Below, piece by piece: positions 33,545 to 45,300 of a stretch of DNA of 64,000 nt. This DNA is from Diphasiastrum complanatum (Eukaryota > Streptophyta > Lycopodiopsida > Lycopodiales > Lycopodiaceae). The notes beneath the pieces were generated by a model that saw only the letters and a list, made by a program, of their open reading frames with translations, was not told the DNA's origin and ran no database searches. A program made the translations under genes and the position numbers. The stretch's first letter is position 1. Each line of letters starts with the position of its first letter. The stretch is taken from contig CM055097.1 in assembly GCA_029204225.1 (NCBI GenBank), positions 6,465,676 through 6,529,675 of the forward strand, read 5' to 3'.

Positions 33545-34560
33545 CTATCTCAATATGCTTTGTTCTAGCATGGAAGATAGGATTTGTAATGTCAAAGCTT
33601 TGTACTTGGCTTCACAAGAGGAAAGTGAGATAGTATCTTGCTTTTTGGAAAGCCAAGATATCACTCCTCCACAAAGGAAAGTAGCAAATGCACTTATGGA
33701 CTTCCTATCCATCTTGTCTCCTGCAAAATCTGAATTCGAGAATGCTCTCAAGTGCAAGTTAGATCCTTGATAGGGAATGCCAAAAAATCTAGTAGATGAG
33801 ATATATCTAAGCACTCTTTTGGCACTTTTAGAATGTACTAAAGGACCTTGCATATGTTGACTCAACTTACGTACACAATAACTCAAATGTGGTCTAGTGA
33901 TTGTCAAATGGATTAAGGAGCCTATAAGATTTCTAAAGAGTGTGATGCTTTATCACCATCATTAGAAATTTTTACACCATGCTCCATAGGCGTGTCAATC
34001 CCTTACAATCTTTCATTCTAAATCTTTCAAGAATGGAAGTAGCATACTTTGATTGACAAATAAAAGTAAAATTACTACCTCTAGAAACTTATATTCCAAG
34101 TATAAACTTAAGAAGTCCTAGATCTACCATCTTGAATTCAGAACTTTTACCTTTCTTATGCCTTCATGATCATTTCCTGTCAATATGATATCATCAACAT
34201 AAAGAACCAAGATGATGATCTTTCCATCATTGCATTTGATATACAAAGAAGATTCATAAGAACTTATCACAAAATGCATAGAGTAGAGGAAGGTATGCAA
34301 CCTAGAATACCAAGCTCTAAGTGCTTGCATAAGACCATATACGCTTTTCTTCAAGTGGCAAACTTTGTCTTCATCTCCATCTTTGATGAAGCCCTCGGGA
34401 TGCAACATGTAGATCTCCTCCTCCAAGTAGCCATTAAGAAATGCATTTGTCACATCCATTTGGAAAAGATCCCATTTGAACAAAGTAGCAATACAAACCA
34501 TCAACCTTATAGTCAAGCTTTGCTACAGGTGCAAACATTTCATCATAATCTATGCCTTTA
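33545..34560 (-). pseudogene. pol: copia RT and RNase H, minus strand
   Basis: From right to left: DVTNAFLNGYLEEEIYM, then VYGLMQALRAWYSRLHTF and LYVDDIILTG near 34,180-34,205 (catalytic Asp pair present), then after a broken section ITRPHLSYCVRKLSQHM (33,895), RVLRYISSTRFFGIPY, FSNSDFAGDKMDRKS and SWLSKKQDTISLSSCEAKYK (33,600). RT and RNase H frames are separated by stops near 33,910-34,120. Integrase and the start of RT are absent. This copy lies head to head with the plus fragment ending at 33,522. Confidence 0.8.
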
Positions 34561-35180
34561 GTTTGAAGAAAACTTTTTGCAGTATTTTGAGTTCCTCATG
34601 ATCATCAAATTGATCCATGGCCTCATATTGGTCTTCAGTTCCACATTGCATCTATCGTGGCTCATCCACATTTCACTTGAGACTAATCTTCAGTAACAGA
34701 CTGGAATTGATCTTGACCTTGATAATCACCATCATTGGGCTCTAGTTCAAGTTGACCATTGAATGGTTCAACTACATCATCTGCAGACCAAATAATCAAA
34801 AAACCAAATAATGTAACACAATTAAAAATAATAAAAAAAGACTTGTAGATATATATGTTTAATTAAAAACAGTACTTACCAAATGGCGTTCTCTATTCCT
34901 GCATTGCAAACTTCCAATACGGCCTTGTGAACACCTACTTGTTGCCAACTGGAGTGAAATATCACTATCCTCCAGAGCGGAGTGGTAGTGATCTCCAAGA
35001 AACCAACAACAACATCTTTTACTTTGGTGTACTTAAACGGGCGATCATCAACAGACTTGGGAATAAAGTCTCTTTAGGATCATCATCAACGCTTAAGTCT
35101 CTAGCTATTGAGATTCTTTGTGTTTTTTCTCGGCCTTAGCTTTTTGCAGTTGAGTTGTAAACTGCTCAGGAAGCTGCCCA
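34561..35180 (-). other. possible exons of an unrecognised gene
   Basis: On the minus strand an open block of about 57 codons (reading RPFKYTKVKDVVVGFLEI and WQQVGVHKAVLEVCNAGI) ends at ATTTG followed by a GTAAGT donor near 34,879. A TTGGTCTGCAG acceptor near 34,782 precedes an acidic stretch (QLELEPNDGDYQGQDQFQ). Composition and splice-like sites suggest a gene, but no family is recognised. Confidence 0.3.
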
Positions 35181-35205
35181 GTCTTTTTATTTTCAGAACT
35201 TCGTG

Positions 35206-35420
35206 AAAAATAGCAGCACTTATGCTAAGCATGGATTTACTAAATGTTAAACTAAAATCTTAAGAAGAATAATTTAGAAAGATTTGACAAGAGTAGAAAT
35301 CCACTTATGTTAAGCATGACATTCAAATGTAAAAATTGTTACTACTGATATGCTAAGCATGAGTGATAATCTTAAAAAGCAGCAATACAAAAGAAAATAA
35401 TAAAAATAAAAAATACACGT
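35206..35420. repeat. short dispersed repeats around a TATGCTAAGCATG motif
   Basis: TATG(C/T)TAAGCATG occurs three times (about 35,221, 35,308 and 35,350). No gene. Confidence 0.4.
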
Positions 35421-35459
35421 ATGCAAATCAGGGAGTACAATCCGATTGTCGATAATTAC

Positions 35460-36067
35460 ACTCTAATCCACAAATCAGCGGTTATGACCAAATTATTGAT
35501 AATGATCTATATGGAATTATTCAGGAACATGGATCAACCGAGTGGTATAACATTGATGCAAAATTCAAATACCAATACAACAACAAGTTTTTTGATGATG
35601 AAATTTGCATTAACATCGCCTCCATGAAGTCAATAATAAGAGATACATATAAAGATTTGAAGCAAATTTGCGTCAAGCTACCAACTAATGAATCTAATGT
35701 CATATTGATGAAAAGAACTGGTGCAAATTCATTGAATATTGCGTTAGAGGATGTCATCAATCCTATTAACAAGGAAAACAAATTAACATGGGAACTAAAC
35801 CCAAGGCTATTGAATTCCTTGTTTACAGAAGACAAAAACGATCCCTTCGCTAAATGGGATTTGATGAATCCGAATGTAGGAAGCATGGCTCTATTAAATA
35901 CAATGGAGTTACAAAATGAAATTTGCAAAACGCTTTTCATTCAGTTCGATAGAGGAAGATTGTTGTTTGGAATTCATTTATCAACACACACCACAATACA
36001 AGTAAAACTGGTTACTTATAAAATGTCTGTTGCCAACCAAATTAACTCTCGACTCCATTTCATTTGA
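35460..36067 (+). pseudogene. unrecognised protein-coding fragment
   Basis: A frame open from about 35,485 to 36,067 (no ATG required at the left) has coding composition: WYNIDAKFKYQYNNKFFDDE, then after MKSIIRDTYKDLKQICVKLP a continuous 147-codon block to the stop, including NPRLLNSLFTEDKNDPFAKW. No known motif, membrane segment or repeat. It has no similarity that I see to the copia or gypsy domains around it. It may be an exon of a captured gene. Confidence 0.4.
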
Positions 36068-36186
36068 AATAAGTCAGGACTGTACCAATTTAATAACTTT
36101 TAAGTGCTATCTCCTTGGGGAACGACATAAATACTACACATATCTAGCAATTCTTTGTTGGTATATTACAACATTTACATTATATC

Positions 36187-36927
36187 TTGGAAATAGAACT
36201 GTTTAGATCTCATCAATCTACTTTCATTTTTCAAGAGAAGCATGCTAACTCTATTCTAAAAAGATTACATATGGTAGATGCTAAGTCTTGTGATACACCT
36301 ATGGAGTCAAATGTAAAGCTCACTATAAGAGGTAATGGAAGATCGTACGAGGACATTACTCTCTATAGAAAGCTAGTTGGTTCACTCATATATCGAAACC
36401 ATCACAAGATCTGATATAAGCTATTGTGTTGGTAGATTAAGCCAATATGTGAAAGATCCTAGTGAAGAGCATTGGAAGTTAGGAAAGAGGGTGTTAAGAT
36501 ACATCTCGGGTTCTAGAGATTTTGGCATTGTTTATAGTAGATCATCACCTAACTTGTTTGGATTTTTAGATTCGGACTATGCAGGAGATCAAATGAATAG
36601 AAAATCCATAAGTGCACATGCTATTTTCATAGGTGATGGATCTATCTCATGGATGTCAAAGAAACAAGCCACAATCTCATTGTCATCTAGTGAGGCATAG
36701 TACAAAGCACTTACATCATGCACAAAGGAGATGCTATGGATCAAAGGATGTTGAAGGTTCTTCACTTGCTGGATTTTTCAAAGAGTTCAATCATCTATTA
36801 TGACAACCCATCAGCCCAAATATTGACAAGCAATCGTATCTTTCATGCAAGGAGCAAGCATATTGAGGTGGCATATCATTTTGTGAGGGAACAAGTCATG
36901 GCAAAGGAGGTGGCACAAGAGCAGTGA
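36187..36927 (+). pseudogene. pol: copia RT C-terminus and RNase H
   Basis: Frames read KRLHMVDAKSCDTPMESNVK, then ITRSDISYCVGRLSQYVKDP, HWKLGKRVLRYISGSRDFG, FLDSDYAGDQMNRKS and SWMSKKQATISLSSSEA followed by a TAG at about 36,698, then YYDNPSAQILTSNRIFHARS and HIEVAYHFVREQVM. At least two frame changes. It could be the far end of the plus copia copy that starts at 31,210, with everything between being insertions. Confidence 0.8.
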
Positions 36928-37490
36928 AGCTTGTGCCACAAAAAATGGATGATGACTCTTTTACAACGGACCATACTATTAATCATCCAGAAGAGAATCG
37001 AAACTAGTTCAAGCATCGTGAAAGAGAAATACCTAGGATATGCCAATTACTTCTGATGTGAATCTTTTAATATTGGTTGCCATTCTCAGAAATAGTCTTT
37101 GCTAAACAAGGCTTATCAGGCCATCCACTAATTTGTATGGCGCTACTCAAATGGGTGAATGCACAATTCTCAACAATCCTTTATACAAAGCCATGCATGC
37201 ATTGACATTTACAAATCTTCCATTTAAAGAGCCTGTTATATAGAAGATCCAACATAGAACACATAAAAATGTAGAGCAAATACGAGTCGAGGTAACTTTC
37301 TAAGTCATAGATTAAGGTGGAGATAGGACTAGTGGCAACAAGGATTTCTCATTTGTATATTCATCCACAACGTAAAGCAATAGGTTTATAGAATTTTATT
37401 TAGCAACTAACAACAATAAGATATCTCCAACTTCATCACCACACATCATCCTCAATGCCAAGGCGTGAGACCACACCAATTTAGGTGAGG
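36928..37490 (+). other. 3' non-coding tract ending in a polypurine-like stretch
   Basis: No ORF of interest. The end (about 37,450-37,492, GTGAGACCACACCAATTT then TTGGGGGACA) matches the sequence before the right LTR of Y (CGTGGGACCGCCACCAGTTT then GGTGGGGGATAT). Confidence 0.45.
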
Positions 37491-37492
37491 GA

Positions 37493-37917
37493 TTCGGTTG
37501 GGGGACACTAGGTGGAACCCACATATATATTTTGTAAATTTTTAAAAAGTAAATGTGAGGGCTTTGGCACCTTGTGTGGGTATTAATTCATTTGTTAGTT
37601 AGAAATAAAAGCACTTTTAAGGCCATTGCAGAATTAAATTAGTTAGAGGCTTAAAAGTTAAGTTAGATAGATAAAAAATATTTTTGAGTTTAAAGGAAAA
37701 TAGAAATTGTAGAATAGGTAAAATAGTCAAATACCTAAACTCCACCATAAATATTGGTTCATTGTACTTCATTTTCATGTTCAATCAAAAGAGGTGGACA
37801 GTCTACCATTATGGCAATTGGATGTCCTTGCTTCTCCTCACTTCAATCTCAGTCATGTTCTTTGTATTTTGATGTTATTGCTATTTAGTGATCTTTCATT
37901 TCTGCTATTGTTGCATT

Positions 37918-37990
<73 letters not shown>
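37493..37990 (+). repeat. diverged Y-type LTR
   Basis: Segments match the Y LTR in order: TTTGGCACCTTGTGTGGGT against TTTGGCACCCTGCGTGTGT; AATAAAAGCACTTTTAAGGCC against AATAAAAGGACTTTAGGCC; GGATGTCCTTGCTTCTCCTC against GAATGTCCTTGC; then a GA-rich end. The GA end has grown into a long microsatellite. Confidence 0.65.
37921..37987. repeat. (AG)n microsatellite, 67 bp
   Basis: Uninterrupted; sits where intact Y LTRs carry GAGAGAGAAAAGGAGAGAGA. Confidence 0.95.
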
Positions 37991-38191
37991 TTGGCTGTGA
38001 TGGAGAAAAATTGATTCTTGCATTTTCATTTGACCACATGTTCCCTAAAATGTCTTTGATGGGTAGTTGAAATGGGATTGAAGGGCAAACACATGGATTT
38101 TAGAGAGAGAACGTGTGCTTTTGGAACCTTCCAGAAAGAATTTGAGAGAGAGAGAGAGAGAGGAATAGCGATGGATCTAGAGAGTTCGATT

Positions 38192-38196
<5 letters not shown>

Positions 38197-38286
<90 letters not shown>
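38197..38286. repeat. (AG)n microsatellite, 90 bp
   Basis: Uninterrupted; a shorter GA run lies at about 38,142-38,162. The ORF spanning it is only the repeat translated. Confidence 0.95.
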
Positions 38287-38288
<2 letters not shown>

Positions 38289-38940
38289 GCTATGGCGACA
38301 ATGCTCCCCTCATTTTTCAAAGCTCCTCGTAGCTCGTTGTGCCCCCTTGTTTCCCTACCGGATTCTTAACAAGAGCTGCTTCATCATCTCTCTCACAGTT
38401 CTTTCCTTGCTCCGTAACCAATCTATCAAGTTCAAGAGGACTTGATTGTCATATGCCTGAGCAACCATTAGTGGTTAGGATTCATTTAAAAGGTAGCATA
38501 ACATCTTGTGAATAGGCATTCCTATTCCTCCCTTGGAAAAAATAAGAAACCACCTTGTTATTCTATTTGCATTGCCATTGTGTGAATCTAGTTAAGGGTG
38601 TTGGATCAATTGGTTATCTTGACATCCAAAGTTTCTTTGGTCTCAAGTTCGAGCCTCTCCTTGGAAACCAAGAAGCATTGTGTGAATCTAACATTAGGAA
38701 AAGAAACCAACTACATTGCCATTGTGTGAATCTAACATTAGGAAAAGAAACCAACTACAATCGGCTTATGCTCATCTTAAAAAACTCTATTTTAAAAATC
38801 TTTTTGAAAGAATTTTAAAGGTAAAATTAAGGATTTTGGATAAAGCTGAAAATACGAAAATACATTCCAAATAAGGGGGGGGCCAGCTCAAATGGTAGGT
38901 TTTTTTTGGCTTTCTCCCATAAAGCTTCGAGGCAATACAC
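38287..38940. other. non-coding stretch with a local tandem duplication
   Basis: A segment of about 43 bp (CATTGTGTGAATCTAACATT...AACCAACTAC) is present twice at about 38,675-38,716 and 38,718-38,759. No gene seen. Confidence 0.5.
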
Positions 38941-38942
38941 CC

Positions 38943-38943
<1 letters not shown>

Positions 38944-38978
<35 letters not shown>
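38944..38978. repeat. poly-C run, 35 nt
   Basis: Long unbroken cytosine run, the only one in the window. Confidence 0.95.
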
Positions 38979-38980
<2 letters not shown>

Positions 38981-39113
38981 AAAGGCAGGACAAGAAAACA
39001 TGGCATAATCTGAAGGAGTCAGCCACCCAATGAGGGGTTTATCCACAAACCTAATAGAGTGGGGTCCAAAGAACTCCTCAAGCCTAGCCACTCTCTTCAG
39101 CTGAAAGCAAGCA

Positions 39114-39116
<3 letters not shown>

Positions 39117-39171
<55 letters not shown>
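39117..39171. repeat. (GA)n microsatellite, 55 bp
   Basis: Uninterrupted dinucleotide run. Confidence 0.95.
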
Positions 39172-39174
<3 letters not shown>

Positions 39175-41090
39175 CGGACTCACGAGTACAACTGCAGCTT
39201 CGAAAGCAACTAAAGCAGACAGGAGAGCTGAAGGTATTATCGTGCCCAGGATATGGAGTAGCAGATACAACCCACATGTACTACAAGCTCTGAATTTGCT
39301 TATCATCACCTTTTACAGTGCAGGCAATCAAGCAAACCGGAAAGTCTAAGAAGATGAGGTTCCTGTGGTTGCTACTGCTGCAGCAGCTATGTTTTCTTTA
39401 TTACCTTTCCTGAAAATATGCCCAGCAGTCCTTTGATCTGATATGGCCAATAGAGCGTCAGTAAAGCATAGATGATAGAATCACTTGCGCAGTGCACTCC
39501 AGCCTCCGGGAATGATGCCCTACAGTGACTTGGGTTGAGCAAGTTGAGAGGTGTAGTTATCAGTAATCATTCTTTCTGAAATTTATTTCCAGAGATAATG
39601 TGAAGACTCTGCTGTACGCTGCAACTTGTTGGAATAAATGTGGACTTGCGAACGACATCTGAGGTTATTAAAATGGGTTTATTAGTCACTAGTGACAACA
39701 GCATAATTAATGTTGGCGCAGGTAGGTGTAGAAAGTGTACGTTGTGCCTCCTTTTGCAACAAATGAAGGCAAAATGGGAGGAACCAGGTGGATGCACATT
39801 GCATGCCAAAGGCTGAATTAAAAATGTGGAGGGCATGTTCTCCAAAAAAAGAGCCAAAGCAGATCAGTCATCAATAAGGACAAACGGCAGATCAGTCACC
39901 AATCAGGAATAACAAGCATGACTAAAGAATAAAAATCTCGCAAGCACAATGCAGCTCGGTCTCGACAGTCCTATGAACACAAATTGCAAGCCAAGTTGCT
40001 GCTTGCCTTACAATGACATCCTCAAACTTGTAAGTCCTTGAGGAATCTTGGTCAGTTTGCTCAGGACTCAAGTCCTTGGGCACAGAGCACAACAAACCCA
40101 GGCTGACATATCAACCATTTAAGCTTAAAATATCCTACTTTATTCATGGGATTGGTGTACACCGTAGATCAATGATCACCTTTCCAAAAGGATTGTGACC
40201 CAAGTACTCTCTATGTCTTAACATACTAATTTGAGGCTAATAATCCGTTGTCGTCAGATTGCTGCCAGTAATCATTCTTTCAACCCCAAAGCATACCCCT
40301 ACAGCCTACACAGATCGCCAACAGCAAACAGAGCTGGGCTAAATGGAGTTAAGCTTATTTGAACACGATCTAGATCGGCGATTAGCATTAATCTTCAGCC
40401 AAATATGAAACAAATATGATGAATCCAGAAATGTGATCAACATTTAACCTTGATCTGTGGTCTTACAAGACTGAATTAGTCGAGATCTTAGGGTTAGATC
40501 ATCAACATAGGATTGAAAGCTTTGATGCCGGTAGTCCTCCATTTAGCCCAAATCTTTCGTTTATTGACTACATTTTATTATGTTGGAACAACTTGTCATG
40601 CTTTTGTAGATTCCCACTGCCCAGTACGTGGTGTAGCAGAGCTGAATTGTGAGATCCACGGTCATCAAGGCCACTGTGCAAACGCAAAATCATCAAATTC
40701 CCTTCACCATACACGTCATTTTTGACAGAAAAGGTATCTGGCACCGCCAGCAGCCATTTTTTGGGGAGAGGGAGGAGGAGGGTGAAACCTGGAGGCGCAT
40801 TGGCCAAGCTTCCGAGGCCGAGAAGGATATGGTTGACAATCTCCTGAATCCCTGCTGCAGCGGCAGAAAAGTGAAAAAGGCAAAGCTGTCATTCATGTTC
40901 GAAATCCCACAACACTTGCCAGAGATTCGAAAATCCATCGAAAAACAGGCGCCCAATTGGTTGCTAGCTGCTGCTGCTTGTCCTGGACGACCGACGATGG
41001 CGAGGCGCAGCGTACTGCTCTGCGTAGGAACAAGAGCCATTGTTCGCGCCGCGAAGACGAGTCCTTCATCCGCTAGAGATCCGCCAATAG
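39172..41090. other. higher-complexity non-repetitive DNA, no gene called
   Basis: This interval lacks retrotransposon motifs and is richer in GC from about 40,600. The longest ORFs (40,649-41,170 plus, 40,693-41,040 minus) overlap on opposite strands without a recognisable domain. It may be the edge of a host promoter or gene relic. Confidence 0.4.
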
Positions 41091-41094
41091 CCTA

Positions 41095-41275
41095 CACCCA
41101 CGTGGCCGCTGTCCTTCCTAAAGGTACAAATGTCTTCGTCAATGAGATCGGCCCACGTGGAAGGTTGTGACTTGTCGTCAAAAGGTCCATAAAAGATGCC
41201 AATGAGATAAAGCCACGTGGCAGATGGTGACTGTCCCCTGTAAGAACAACCGTATACTCGTGCACGTGCTTTGCA
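41095..41275. promoter_or_regulatory. cluster of G-box palindromes
   Basis: CCACGTGG occurs at about 41,099, 41,153 and 41,214, and GTGCACGTGC at 41,261. These are perfect CACGTG sites at 50-60-nt spacing, the binding sequence of plant bZIP/bHLH factors. The flanks repeat weakly (AATGAGAT before the second and third), so the cluster may be a tandem duplication. Confidence 0.45.
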
Positions 41276-42344
41276 TGTGTGAAGTGCTCCATATCTGGGC
41301 CTGGTCACCCCCCTGCTTCTTTTGGGGGGTGTTGGACTATTTTTGTTCCTGCTCCACGGACCACCCCCACTTTAGCAAGTGGTACCTAATTGGTACCCAA
41401 CCCACGTTCCTTTCTCTTTTAAGCCAATTTGATTTTGAGAATGCAATGCACTCTATTTTATTAGTCACTTTGAGTCTTTGAATTGCAATAACTTTTTTCT
41501 TTGCAGGTTTGAGTTGAGAACAAAAAAATCTACATGTTTTGAATTGCAAGAACTCTGTTATTTTATATATTTCAACTAACCATGACTTGTTTTGGGATAG
41601 TTTGAGTTGAAGAATACACTCTAAAAATGGATATAGTTTTGAATTGAAGTAGCTTTTCATTTCCCATCACGACAAGGCTGCTTGGGAGCTTTTAAATCTC
41701 CTTGTTTCCTTATGTGGTGTCTTCCCACATTGGATATGTTTAAGAGGTACTTTGCAAAATAATAAAGACTTAAATCATCATACCACCAGAAAATACCATT
41801 AATCTTTATCCTTGGACAATCAATCTTTATGGCAGATGCCCAATATCTTGCACATTAATAAAGACTATATCAGTTAGAAATCAGAGTTAATCTGATATAC
41901 ATTTTATGTAAGCTCTAAATGTGATGATGTAATTGGTGTACAGTTTATTTGGTTTACTATATATGGTTGTGTTCGGGACGTGACCCGTTAGGATATATTG
42001 ATCGGGCATTGATCCCGTAGACGGCTACTTGAGTTAGCCGAGTAGCCACACATAGGAAGAATTAGCCTGTACAGAGTTATATACAGTACTTGCTATACTC
42101 AGGGGCATGTCTTGAGTTTGTCGGTCGACTTTGGCCATATTAGGCCCGACCTTAGTTTGACAGGTGGTAGGCCAATTTTAGGACACCTGCCTTTTCATGC
42201 AGTTTGTGAATACTCTATATGTACAGTGTTTCTTTGTAATCTATTAACTTTTGATGTGCCATCTATGAGAGCTTGTGAGGAGTGGCTATGGTGATTGTGT
42301 GATGTGATCTGCATACTACACTATATTCTATCGGAATTTCAACT
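41276..42344 (+). repeat. non-coding; right part is probably a 5' LTR
   Basis: It ends AATTTCAACT directly before a perfect copia-type PBS, so an LTR should end here. I could not find its start or a partner LTR. No ORF of interest. Confidence 0.4.
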
Positions 42345-42356
42345 TGGTATCAGAGC
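42345..42356 (+). other. primer-binding site, initiator Met type
   Basis: Perfect TGGTATCAGAGC. Confidence 0.85.
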
Positions 42357-45300
42357 GTCAGGGTGATGCAGGTATGCACGATCCGATGGAGCTATGGGAT
42401 AGCGTCTTTCACCAGGAGAAATAGCACTCAGAGCGTCTCAGGAGAGAGGACTCCATACAGGGTATCAATAGTCCGAATGGCAGGAGACAACAAAGTTCCT
42501 TCGATCGGAGCTTCGGGGAAGATCAGAACGATCATCGTAGGTGGATTTCGGGGAGAATTCACGAAAAAATTGCTCATAAACGGCTTCAAATGGTTTTTAC
42601 GAAAAGCTGGCCAGAAATCTGTCAGTGGTTCATCAATTGCTGAGTGGAGCAGATCAAAAGGTGGAGCAAGGTAGTGACAACTCTGGGCTGAGAGGATTTT
42701 GAAATCCATTTACAGTGTGAAGAGAAAGAAGCAGTTCGGGGAACTAACTATGATGGTCTAGTTTTCGAAAAAAAAAAAAAAACAAAAAACCACGGATCTT
42801 TCTCTACAGTTGACGGAATTGGGCACTGTAAATTGCTACCCAAGAAGTTTCTACTGAGGCCAAGCAATACCCAGATTGGTGGGGTCATCCATAAAGCACA
42901 GTAGGAGCAATTACTCCTTCTCAGAGGCTATGGAAATTTGCTCAACCAGGGTTTACAGCTGGTAAATGGTTGATCTCTCATTTTTGGTTCCACAAGTGGC
43001 TGAAGATGGGTATTTTTGGAGGGCGAGTTAGCCTGTAAAGGGCCGTGGACAGTCATGGAAAAATGGAAGAACAATTGTCTTCAATCTGAGAGAATCATAT
43101 TCGAGGGCTAGGGCTTTTAGCAAGAAAAAGATGGACCTTCTTTTGTAGAAGACTATTTCCTAATGTATCAGTGGCTAGAACTGGGTGCTCTAATGAATAT
43201 ATTCTGCTGGCAGAAGGCTGAAGGTCGCCGTGGAACAGAGAAGGTGAATTCTTGCGGGGAACAGAGCAATTTGCAAGCTTATTCCATAGCCAGCAAGTTT
43301 GTGAAAAGCCTTGAGAGAGAGGTGGAGGACCCACAAGAGTCGCGCGCGGCCAGTGAGGCCAGGTCTATAGAGTGCTAAGGAATCCAACAGCTGCAAGGAT
43401 GGAGTTCGGCGTGCTAGAACACTAATGACCGTCCGATCTAATACATTGAAGATCGATGGTAGAGGTCATGCAGGATCTGGACCGTAGGAAGTGGCAAAGC
43501 CGTCGGATCTGCAGGGAAGAGGACTTGAAGGCCCATGTAGTGAAAAAGGCACTTCATTTTCATTAAAAAATTTCACATTGAAATGTGAATTTGGACCCGA
43601 AGGGCTTGAAAGCCAACGCTTCATTAAAAATCTTCTTTGTGAAGAATGGGTACCGTAGGGCCAAGTTTTGGCTGGTGAAACCTACTACAGGGCGGTACAA
43701 TGAGGCATTATCGCTTCGAAATCATTATTACTTACTCTTGACAGGGTAACAGGGTGGTTGGAGGCGGTAAATGCAGTATGGGGTCGAATGGTAGCGGAAT
43801 TGTGTGGAGAAAGCTAGTATTGGCGACGGAAGTGCAGTTTGGCGGCATGACTACTCATCATTGTCGATAATTTTGAGAGGGCAAGCAATCACAGGTGAGA
43901 GGTAAGCATGGTATGCCAGTTACAGGTGAAAAATTCTTGTGATCAGGTTCAACTTTTGGGGTTCGAACCAACCAGCGTCAAGTGGCGTTTTGGGGGAACG
44001 CTCTCACATGTATGATCGGCAGTGGCATTGTCGAGTCAAGTAATAGCTGCTTTGACACACGCATCAATAATCACACTTTGGATGCTCTTGGCGAGTGGTG
44101 AGTGTAATGATTTTGCGATTTTGTAGTCAGTAAGTCAATTTTGATCAAGCCATTTTAGCTGTGGAGCAGTGTATCAGGTTTGTCATCGAGGAGATACACT
44201 TCAACTGCTAGTTTAGGTAAGTCAAGTCAATTTGCCATATCAGTATTGCATCAAGGATGTAGATTCTAGTGATGACAGGGTGCAGATCATTTGGTTTGGG
44301 CCATGGAAGATCTCATAGGGTCACTTGGAGGGATATTGGCATGCACAGTCATGTGAGGGACTTGATGGTGGCTTTGGAGTTCACATCTCAGTGTATTCTC
44401 AGAAAGTGGTTTGGAACCATTCACAGGAGCAGCTACGAGCTAGTCTGGGGGAATACAGGTGGGCACTACAGAGTAGATGCTCAGATCTTTGTGATCAGGG
44501 ATGGCATTGAAATACCTGGTAGGGATAGCACTGCAAGATGACATGGAATGATCATCAGGGGGCAGCTATTTCATATTGCACTTGAGTCATTGGCATGGGC
44601 AGGACTTACAGGTGGGATTCATGATGGAATCAGGAAGCTGCAAACGCAAATGGACAAAGCGTGAAGCTTTGGGAGCTAGGTCTAGATTGGAGAGCTGATG
44701 GAGATCACACGGGGTGTGATCGAAGGGCAAACACTATGATGGGTGTTTTGCTAGCGATCTACTGTAGGAGACATTGATGGCGAGGACTTCATGATGTGCT
44801 CATTTGGGAGTACAGGTTGGCATTACAGCAAGGAGCCAGTCATTGGCATTGGCATCGATGGGAAGGCATCTACCATCATGGGCGTGGATATGCTACCTAT
44901 AGCTTTCATGCATTTGGCTGTATTTGTAGGAGTCTAGGCTTGGCACAGGTATTGGAATTTCCATGGTGCAAATTCTCAGGTGGTGAGATTAGGGATAAGC
45001 CTAGAGGAAGTCACTCAGAGCCATATACCTCAGTACGATCAGGGAGATAGTAGTCTCGGGGTCCCGTGAGCGGCGACTCAGAGATATGTTTGTGGTGGCA
45101 TGGTGTCGGGTGGCACATAGCCAGGGAGATCGAGCAGATGCTAGGAGCTAGGTGGAACAGGTGATGCTTTGGAGTTCGGCTTGTCTAGCAGGATGGTGAC
45201 CAGGATCGGAGACATCAGGTGAGCATAGTATGTGGATGACGAGTCGATTGGGTGGCACTCAGGGAGATGCTACAGTTGCTCTGGTATGATATGTCATTTG

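Noticed and set aside
38787-39277. Gly-rich ORFs on the minus strand
   Set aside because: Produced by the poly-C run and the (GA)n tract; no domain.
40649-41170. 173-codon ORF on the plus strand
   Set aside because: Overlaps a 115-codon ORF on the other strand, lacks a recognisable domain, and lies in a GC-rich region where chance ORFs are longer.
42363-42674. 103-codon ORF after the PBS as a gag
   Set aside because: No gag core motif or zinc knuckle; overlaps a minus ORF of similar length.
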